A stretch of 23,208 nucleotides of DNA from a virus. The notes beneath the pieces are model-generated. The model was not told the origin of the DNA and did no database searches. It worked only from the letters and a program-made list of their open reading frames with translations. Below, in pieces: positions 1 through 9,700 of this stretch; positions within the stretch are counted from its first letter, which is position 1, and every line of letters starts with the position of its first letter. The stretch lies in IMG/VR virus record IMGVR_UViG_3300025141_000792, positions 1-23,208 of that record. One strand, written 5' to 3'. The position numbers were made by a program, and so were the translations under genes.

Positions 1-788
1 TTGGTAATGATAGGGTCCAGCATGGTAATTCTGGATATGGAGGCGCAGGCCATACGCAATGTGACTCAATAGACCTAGTAGCCGGCATGGGTGGGCCATA
101 TCCTAGAGAAGTCGATCAAGACAACCGATCCGTACCAACTAATCCAAACTTCTTTGTCGACGCTGCTAGAATTTATATTTCCCAGAAAACAAATGTCGAC
201 AAGAACTTTGGTATTGGTGAATTTGCTAGATACGACGCTACGAAACAGATGTCGCTAGTGCCGCCTGGAGGAGATGAGATCGGCGTGTATGGTGCAAAAT
301 CAGCGATCGCAGTCAAGGCAGACAACGTGAGATTAATTGGCCGCGAAAGTATACGAATTGTTACAGGGACCGATGACAAAAACTCTCAAAATGGCAAAGT
401 GCTAGCAAAGAGCGGAATTGAGTTAATTGCGAACAACGATGTTGAAACACTTCAGCCAATAGTTTTAGGTGATAATTTACAGTTGGCATTAATTACTATA
501 TTGAACAATGTCGAGGCTTTAGCTAAAATAATGCATGGATATATCAAATATCAGATGAAATACAATCAAGCCTTGCAGCGACATACTCACGTTTCACCTT
601 TTTACGGGATCACTACTTTAGAATCAGAACCGGCTATGATCGCGGGCATAAAGTGTGATATAGAGACCGGCGCGAATACAGAACTCTCTATCTTGAAGCA
701 CATAACAAATTTACAAGGAATTAAACATAATTTCTTGACGGATAGCGGCGAATCCTTTATTAATAGTAGAAACAACAAGGTTAACTAA
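1..788 (+). CDS. Phage structural protein, probably baseplate/spike associated (3' part only)
   Basis: The reading frame is open from base 3 to the TAA at 786-788, giving 261 visible residues. The first ATG in frame (87) is unlikely to be the true start, because the residues before it (GNSGYGGAGHTQCDSIDL) read like ordinary protein, so the gene begins upstream of the window. Visible features are a DAARIYISQKTNVDKNFG segment, a beta-rich AIAVKADNVRLIGRESIRIV stretch, a segment with LQPIVLGDNLQLAL followed by a predicted helix, an HTH (His-x-His) motif near the middle, and the C-terminal ending ESFINSRNNKVN. From memory this matches a family found just upstream of baseplate genes in marine myoviruses, sometimes labelled VrlC-like; I could not check this. 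His-x-His motifs bind metal in some trimeric phage spikes and fibres, so a spike or hub accessory role is possible. It sits 6 bases before the giant gene and is probably co-transcribed with it. Confidence 0.6.
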   Translation, partial: GNDRVQHGNSGYGGAGHTQCDSIDLVAGMGGPYPREVDQDNRSVPTNPNFFVDAARIYISQKTNVDKNFGIGEFARYDATKQMSLVPPGGDEIGVYGAKSAIAVKADNVRLIGRESIRIVTGTDDKNSQNGKVLAKSGIELIANNDVETLQPIVLGDNLQLALITILNNVEALAKIMHGYIKYQMKYNQALQRHTHVSPFYGITTLESEPAMIAGIKCDIETGANTELSILKHITNLQGIKHNFLTDSGESFINSRNNKVN

Positions 789-794
789 AAACAC

Positions 795-3700
795 ATGGCA
801 GAAATAGAAGACAAAAAGAAAGAAGTCGCTCCGCTTGAAAAAGTCCCGAAAGAGTTAGGTCCAACGACGATATTCTGCGACCCTAATCTAGAGTCGTCCT
901 TACAATTTGAAACTAATCAAGACCATTATATTGGTCGTTTAGAGGGCGAAGACGGAATATTTTCAAGCCCGTATCTTCCTGTTAGATTACAGCCGGCAGA
1001 AGAGGATCTAGAACGAGGCTGGGACGAACCGGACTTTGGAGTACTAGATAACGACGGCGATATTGTTACAGAAGCAGAGGATAAATCTCAGGTCGGCATT
1101 AAAGTTCCTTTAGGCCTAGAAATAACTGTAACGGAGATAGTGCAAAGCAAGACAGGCACATGGGTTGGCTTTATAGCTTTAGATCCACGCGCCGACGATT
1201 TAGATGATGTGTTTGCCGATAACACGCGCACATTGTATACAAAAGCAGAGTATGTCAGAATAAAAGAAGATTCTGTACCTGGTAACACCGATCCCTACTT
1301 GTCTGAGCGCGTTGCAAAGGGAGATTTCTTAGCAGAATCTACTAGCGGCGTCGCAGGCGCTGCAACAATCGCTCCTGGCGAAAATGAAAATTGGGTTAGG
1401 CTAGAGCCAGAAGACGTCAAGTTTCAGTATTTTAATTTCTATTTTTATAATCAGTCTCTTGCAGACCGCGGTCAAATCCCAAACGACGACGGCAGAATAA
1501 TTTACGACCTAGAGAGTATTGACAACTTTCAATCTCTTCGTTATTCTGAGGGGTACTTTTATTTTATTGTAGGTTCAGCGCCACGCAAAACCGAAGCTGA
1601 AATAATAAATTCTAGTAAGCAAGGATATGACTTGTTTGAGGATGAGCTAGAAGAAAAGAAAATCGCCGAAAAGATAGTCACACACGACGAAATTAAAAAT
1701 ACAGCGTGGGATAATCTTTTAGAATATCTCGGCAGGTCTGAAGCCAGCGCTAAGACAAGTTACATAGAAAATTTGAAAGATAAGTATTTCGTACAAGTCG
1801 CCAGAAAAACCAACACACAAACTCCAGATCCAAGTAACGAAAAGATATTGTTCGCGATTCGAGCGGAATACATAGACTCGCTGCCAAGAAATCCTAGGTT
1901 ATTTAAAAACAACTTTAAAGCCGGCTCGACTTTTTTGAGAGGCAACAATTACGCTGTCTCGTTTCCTGTATCAGAAATAAAGAAGCGTTGCGAGACAATC
2001 ACAAAAACGCTCAAAGATCTAAAGTCAAAGATAGATGCGTCCAAGCTGAGCATTGAGAATGCCAACGAGTCTGAATACGACATGCAAGCACAGATAAAGT
2101 TTATGGAAGAAGTGCCTGAAATATTTAAAGAATTTCTTGGTAGACAGTCTTTCCCCTTATCTAGCAATAAGAGTAGAATTTATGAACTAATCCGCGGAGG
2201 CGGTGGTACTTCCGGAGGCAGTGAAGTAACAAACGACAATCTATCCGCTCTTGATTTTAACGTCGGATCAGACTTGCCGGCAGAACACTTTATACAGCTC
2301 GGAATAAAAGACAATGGTGAGATTGCCGGCAACGCACGCGAAACCATATCTTACGTTTTGTTCTCGCCTGGACCAGGAAGCCTGGTCGGAGCAGACGCAT
2401 CCGATACTCAAGATCTCTTTTATTTTGATCCTTTTATAACACAGGATGACATAGACTTTTCGGATGTTCCACGCTCCGCATTGTCGTTAAACATAGCTTT
2501 ACCATGGCTAAGAGAAAAATTTGAAGGAGTGTACGGATCCCGTGCCCTTCATCTGTTGCTCTCTTATGAAAAGTCAAACAAGTTTTTCGGAGCGAGCGAT
2601 ACAGAAGAAAATTGGATGGAATATCTGTCCAAGTATATGGTGCCTCCGGTAAGAATTCATTTGTCTAAGCAACTTCGTGTTGATGATGAACCGCTAGAAT
2701 GTGATGAGTTAATCAAAAAACTAAATAAGGCCGGCCCAATTTTGACGCCTGAAGAAAGGCTGCTTCAAGAACAACTTTACAATAATCCGGATTGTATGGT
2801 TGCATATTACGACAAATTTTCCAAAGCAACTCCAGCAGTTAGTCCTGGCATGTCGAAGAGAGAATTAGAAAAGAAAGCTAAAAAAACTGAATCTGGAGGA
2901 AACGTACTAGACAACCAATATGTAAAGGTACTTTATACTGGCTTTTTCAATGCTCTAGATACAAACTCGATAACTGCTTTGATCATGGCATGCTTACAGA
3001 AAAAGCTAGGCGTTGCCCTTACGGCAGAAGCAATATGTGAAACAGCGATAATTAAGCTTGTCGAATCTACTGGCGCCGATTCAGTAGAAAAAGCAATGTT
3101 GGCAAACGCGCTATTGGCGCCAGATTCAGAATCCAGCCAGCTCTTTCTAAAGGTATACGGCGATGGTCCCCCATTTGCACCGAGTTTTAAAGGTCGAGTT
3201 CGTTTCAAGGGCCCTAAAAAAAACACTGTCAATGAGCCTGGCCAATTACTACCGGAATTAGATCAAAGTTATAATAACGCGGGTATTGCTACTTCTATGC
3301 TAATGTCTGATAGGGCGTCAGTTCTCACTCTAAATTTAGATCCAGTTGAAGAAGAGGACTCATTAAGGATAAAATCGGCCGCCATCGAGGCTGTCAAAAG
3401 TTTAGAAAAATCCGGACAAACGGTTAATTTGATTCCAGCCATTAAAGGATATGCTGACAACAAATACGTCGAAGAGAAAGCCTGGGAAGACGGCACAGAC
3501 GTCTTAAAAACCACCAAAAAGATTGCACTCGCTGCAGCTAGCTTTGGAAAACCTATTCCTGTTTATTACTCACAAGTAGAAATAGATAATGAGCGCGCTC
3601 GCTTAAAAACCCTAGGGTACACAAAAGCTGAGACCGACTCTGTTTTGGTGGCTTCAGGGTACTTGGTGCCTGATCCAAATCAGTATGAAGTTGTGCTGGG

Positions 3701-6700
3701 TGACGGAAAGGTTAGTTCGACACCACCGGGAGGCCAATCTGGAGCTACTGGCCTGCAGCCTTATAACTACTCAGCTGTTGAAGATGCCCGCGTTGTGGAA
3801 CAAAATGCTGAAAATTGGCTTAATTATATGAAACGCACCATCGGCCTAGCTTCAATCTGTGAATTGATTGTCGGTGATGTTTTAGATGGATTACAAAGCT
3901 TAATTAGAGACCCCGGAGCGTTCTTTAATGGCGGAGGTGCCGGCTGGTGGGATAGCCTCCTTGAGGGCCTAAAGAGACAATTCTCACCTCCTGTACCTAC
4001 TTTAAAATTTCCAGATTCTTTAGCAACAGATAACCACATGGGTGATTATGGCGAAAAGTTGCTTAAAACAATTCTTGCTATGGTTGCGCAAATGCTGGGA
4101 CAAATTGTTAACCTTCTATTGAAAAATGCGCTAGAGCAATGCTTAGAAGAGGACAGCGACCTAGGCCCTGCCGGAAGAAAACCTGCACCGGGCCCTGATG
4201 TACCGTTCCCAGCTATCGAAGCTTCCAACCTACCAACAATTCGTGGATTATCAAATGCAGATATGGTAGCGTGGATAAAAGATATATTAGATAACGTTTC
4301 GACTGGCCAGCTTTGCGCTCTTTTGAGGGGCGATGCAACCAGGCAAACACTTCGTGCATGCGTGTCCCGCACTAAGTCAAACTGGATTAAAATATACAAT
4401 GGCGGAATGGACACAATTCAGGATATAGAGTCGACGTTCCGAAAAATTGGCGAAAGTATTGATCTGGATATTTGCAATGTTGTGGAATCTCCAACATTAG
4501 TTAACAATTTGTGCGATGCTATTTTTGACCGAGACGCGCGCTGTTCTACTCTTTTAGAAGCCGGTCTGACTAAAGAAGAATGTGAACAGCAGATCAACCA
4601 AGAAATAGAAGATTTAAAGAGCAGAGTGTCTGGTTTAGCTAGTTTGAGTTTGTTAGACACCAGCCCTCTAGAGAATTCATTCCCACCTATTTGTGGCGAA
4701 AATGGTAATTTCACTGTTCCACCTGGTGTAAAAGACACCATGGATCGAATAACAGACAACATTCTTACAAATGTTAAGGGATCCCTAATGGTAGATTTGG
4801 AGGGCCTTAAGTTTTTCTCTGATCCTCCTCGTGCGTTGAAAGCGGTAACAGACCCAGAAGAACTGAAAAGAGCGCACTCGGCTTTCTTAAAATTAGCTCA
4901 AAAACCTAATAAGAAAAAGTGTCTTGCATTTATCGGAGACCCTCAAAACCATTATTCAGACAACAATATTGAACAGTCAACAGGATATATAATTTATCCT
5001 CTAACTTATAACTCCGTCACCCCAAACGGAGACAGCAGCGTCCTAAACAGTAGCTTAGAAGAACTAATCCCTCTTCACGTTGGTCTTTTAAACGAAGAAG
5101 ATGATTCCGACTTAATAGCAGGAAGCATAGCTGAAAAGCTAAACTCGTCAGTAAAAAATGATGTTAGTAGTTATATAAATTCTAAATTAGATGCGAAAAA
5201 ACCAGAAGAAATACCTTCTTTGCTTATCAACGATGAGTTAAACTCAGAATATGCAAAACAAATAAAAATTAAAAATTTAGATTCGTTAACTGTTGCACAA
5301 AACCAGCTCTTTAAAGCTCCTTTGTATGAAGCTAGCAGACAATCAAATACGTATGAAAATTTTCCAGGAAATCAAAATACTTATTATGGATCTGAGATGA
5401 ATAAATTTAACTTAACGCTCATGGCCACTGCCGACCCCATTCTCTTCTATTCTTACAAAAAACAAAGAAGAGTGCTTTCTAGAACTTGGACTTTAGACAC
5501 AAAATTAAAAGACATTGACAACAGACCCCAGACTTGGTATTATATGATGCAAGCTTATACTGGTGTGCACTTACCAATCCTTGACGACGATGACGGCGCC
5601 TGGCCAAGAAGAAACTTTCCAATGAGCGGTTGGATTGAGGATTATGATTTTTGGCTCGACGAATTTGATCCTGAAAACCCTGCAGAGATATATTCAGGCA
5701 CCGGCTTCGGCCCGGCGGCCATCGAGGCCGTCAATTCGGATGGGGCCGCCAGGAATTGGTGGCCACTTTATAAGAATTCTCCCGGACTAAGAAATCTAGT
5801 AAAAATTATAAAAAACCTGTATGAAGATTTTGGGAAAAAGCCGTTTAAATTTAAAGAACTAACACCGGGCAATAACCAAAAAATAGACGAATTCGAGTTT
5901 AACTTAGCTGTTGCTTTTATGGAGCTAACTGTTGCAGAAGCTACCGGACTTCAATATGATGTGGTACAAGATAAATTTCCAAATATTTCAAATTATTTTG
6001 ATGATAGTAGCGAAGTTATATTTGGCACTTACAAAAACCCAACACTAAACTTAATCGAACCTTTGGATAAGCATGCCCCTGAGACCAGGATCAAGGATGG
6101 AAAATTTTGGTTCAGGGCGATTCCGGCTCTGACCCGGTGGACCCAAATAGATGACACTGGTGAAACGCCGGGCTCCATCACCCTCCTCGACGCCGTGGCA
6201 ATCATAGCCAATTTTAAGTCGACCACTAGTGTTACTTTAGACGAAACCTTTAAACAAACCCAGAGATGGGGAGAATATGAATTCTATTACCCTCATTTTC
6301 TAGTATTTGATAAGCTTTTCAGAGACCCAAAAAGCTCTTTGAACGCTCCACCACAAGAAATAATTGAAGCATTCTCTAGCGTTGGTGCAAAAGTTAATCA
6401 AGACTTATACGATTCTTTAAACTTTATCCCTAAAAGTGTGATGCCAGCTTCTCTCCGAGGCGAAAAGGTTGCTACAGAAGACGGTTTTATTACATATACT
6501 GACCCATCTCCAGATGTGCAGGATGTTTTAGTAAGCGACGCCGAGGATATAAAAAAATCTGGCTTATATAATCCAAATATATTAAAATATGAGCTTCCTT
6601 CAAAAATTGTTAGTGCAGTTGCCACCGGAGGCCTAACAGAAGAAATGCAAGAAGCTATCGGCTCAATCAATCCTGAAGCACAGCTTTCTGCACTAGCAGA

Positions 6701-9700
6701 CCAACTAGAGACGACAAGCATAGAGAAGAGCCTTATATACCAGAACACAATTACACCATTAAGTGAAAATTCCAATATTCAAATAAACGAAGTTAAGAAT
6801 ATATCAAAGCTCGTTAAAGGTACAGTAACACCGTTTCCAGAATATCCATATATCGACCCGGATGTGCTAGGGGCAATCGAAGAAATGACTTTAGATGATT
6901 TCACATCTGGTCAATTGGTCAGCTTGATAAGCACACAACAAAATTATGCTGCAGGCAGCAAGCTTGATATATATTCTTCAGAAGAACTGGACGGCGATAT
7001 ATTTGAAACTGGCGTCGGCGCCGGCGTCGAGTCGCTAGCTGTATTCAACTTGAAAGAATTTTACAAAATATTTGATTACGGCCAGTGGCTGTTCGACCAG
7101 CCTGACGTCATCCACGCCGCAGAATGGCAAAGTTATCTCTTAGGTTCGGACAGTTGGATCAAGCTCAATTTGGGTTGGGGGACGGCTGACGGTATGCCTC
7201 CACCGACGCTAGCCGAAATTAATAATATAAAAACTGAAAAAGAGTTTCTCCAGCTTTTAAAAGCTTTTAATGATGATTATCTGCTTGATCAGGAGCTTAC
7301 TCCAATCTTACTTAATGACGACCAGGCTAATAATTTAGCGAATTCGTTGATCGAACAGCCAGAAAATGTTGGATCTGTTATTCTGGATAAAACTAATGCC
7401 AAATATTTACCAGGAGATCCCGCTATCCCGCCGGCCGTCATTGTCGCTGACAATAGAATTACAAATGAAACATACAACTTTAACTTTGCTGGCAAATTAG
7501 CTCCAGATGTACACGACTTAATAGAAAGTCTTTATCCTGGCGACAAATCTTTAAGCCTCAGCTTTCAAGGAGATTACAACGAACTTTATAAAGATTTCGA
7601 TCTCGAACCAGACAATTACAAAGCGCAAATATTTAGTCAACTATTGTCTAAAAAACTAGATGATAAGTTGCAACAATACTTGCCGACCAATGCCTCGTTT
7701 AATGATGAAAATCTAAAAGAAATTAAACAATTTTTGGCCATAGAAGGCTTTTCAGCACTCCAGTACGCTTACTCAACCCAGATGTTCGCCAAGATGAAAG
7801 CGTCCAGACTTCATAATCGCGGCTTTATGAAAAAGATTTGGAAAAAGATATTAAAAAGTCCTCTGGTTAGCGAGGGCATAGACCCTAGATGCGAAAACGT
7901 TTTAGAAAAGATCGGCGCTCCAACTGACACGCTTTCGCGGGACACAGAAACAGACTTCTTTAAAATTGAAGAAATAAAACCAAAAATTATAGAGCTTTAT
8001 GAAAAATCTCTCTGCAAAGACATCTATGAGGCAAATATAGACGGACAGAATTCTACTCGTGTCTCACTTCTAGAGGGCATGGTTAGGTTAGTTGTAAAAG
8101 TCTATACTCTAGAAATGTGCCTGGCTTCTGTGATAGCTTGGGACAGCTTTGATCTTGAAGATGTCTTTAAGGATACTTCAATGGCCGCGATTATCCTACA
8201 GAGCATATCTGAAGACTTTGATATAGAATTCTTGTCCTTTTTTGCAACAGACATGTTGAGAAAAGAAAACAATCTAACTGACATACAATTAGCAAGGTTA
8301 AGACTGGGCGTCGATGGCGCTCCTCAAAGTAGTATGGAGTATTTGATCGGCCTCGAAGCAGAAAGTATTTCTACAGTTGTTAAAAACATGTTTGTCAACA
8401 GTTTTCCTCTCAGCACAGATCTGCGTATAAGTTTACTTAAAAACTCAGACCCAGATTACGCTAATGACTTTTCAAAAGAAATTATTAATTCTAATGAGTA
8501 TAGCGTTGATTTCGTCGCTGAAGCTGGCGCTTTGACAGGTAGCACCGGCCCTCTAGAGGTAATATCTGATGCAAGAATGCACGATAATATTTATACAATG
8601 AACTTCGGCTCTGGCAGAAAGAACCCTTATGTAGGAATAGGCGGCCCCGCTGTCCCGAACTTTGATTTTGACAGAAGCCAAGCTGACGTGTTTGGATTAG
8701 AGGCAGAAAGAGGCGTAAGATCTCAAAATAATAAAAACTACTTGCACTCATTGCCTATGAATTGGTATCACGATCTTCCAAAGTATATTTATCCATCAAT
8801 TTCTTATTCCGACTGGAAAGACAAGGCCTGGAACTTGAATTCTTCCAATACTTTGTATACTGGTGAAAAAATTAATAATTTGTTATACATCCAAAGACAA
8901 TATCTTGCAAGAACAGACGCATTTTCTCTTGAAAACAGCCTAGAAACATCCCACGGCAACAATCTCAATAGAACTTTTGGAAATATAATTTTTGAACCTT
9001 ACGTAAAAATTCAAGACTGGGGCCCGGAAGAGGAAAGAGATTTCAAGGCTGAAGTTTATAGCAATCTAGATCTAAATGGAGAACCCTGTGACCAAGCTGT
9101 TTTGATAGAAACGTTTAATATAGAGGACTATTTGGAGATTATAGACGATAAAATCAATATTAAAAGAGACGAGCAGAACAATGCCTTCAAGAGCCATATA
9201 TATGGAAATGTCCCCTTGTCTGCTTGGAGCTACTTTTATAACAGCTATTTCTTAAAATCAGTTAATGAGTCACCGGCGCTCACCGCGCTGTTCAATAACT
9301 TTGGTCTTAAACCCTTCTTCAAAAAGGTTAGTTTTGGAATGCGCATGAGTTATATCACAGCAAATCCAGGATTAAACAAGTCACCCCTAATTGAAAGTTT
9401 AGATGTGCAATCAGCATCGACACCTTTAAAAAATGTCAAATCTATTCTCGGTCGTAGGCCTTATTACGTGGAAAACGAAGTCCCGGTTGTTTTATATGAG
9501 TTGCAAATTCCGATCGTTGAGGTAGAAAAAGAAATTAGTTCAATAAATGGTAGCCAATCATTTGTTATAGAAAATAGTGAGTTGATCCCTTTCAGCGAAT
9601 TGGGCATTGGCCCGGGCAACAAAGACGGAGAAGTACACTACACTATTCAGGATCCGGGCGCCATCATCAAGAACCCACATCAATTCTTTTATGATAAGTT

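Noticed and set aside
3216-3223. Run of eight A that forms an A AAA AAC slippery heptamer in frame
   Set aside because: No evident downstream stem-loop or pseudoknot, and frameshifting would simply truncate the giant protein; similar A-runs are expected in AT-rich sequence.
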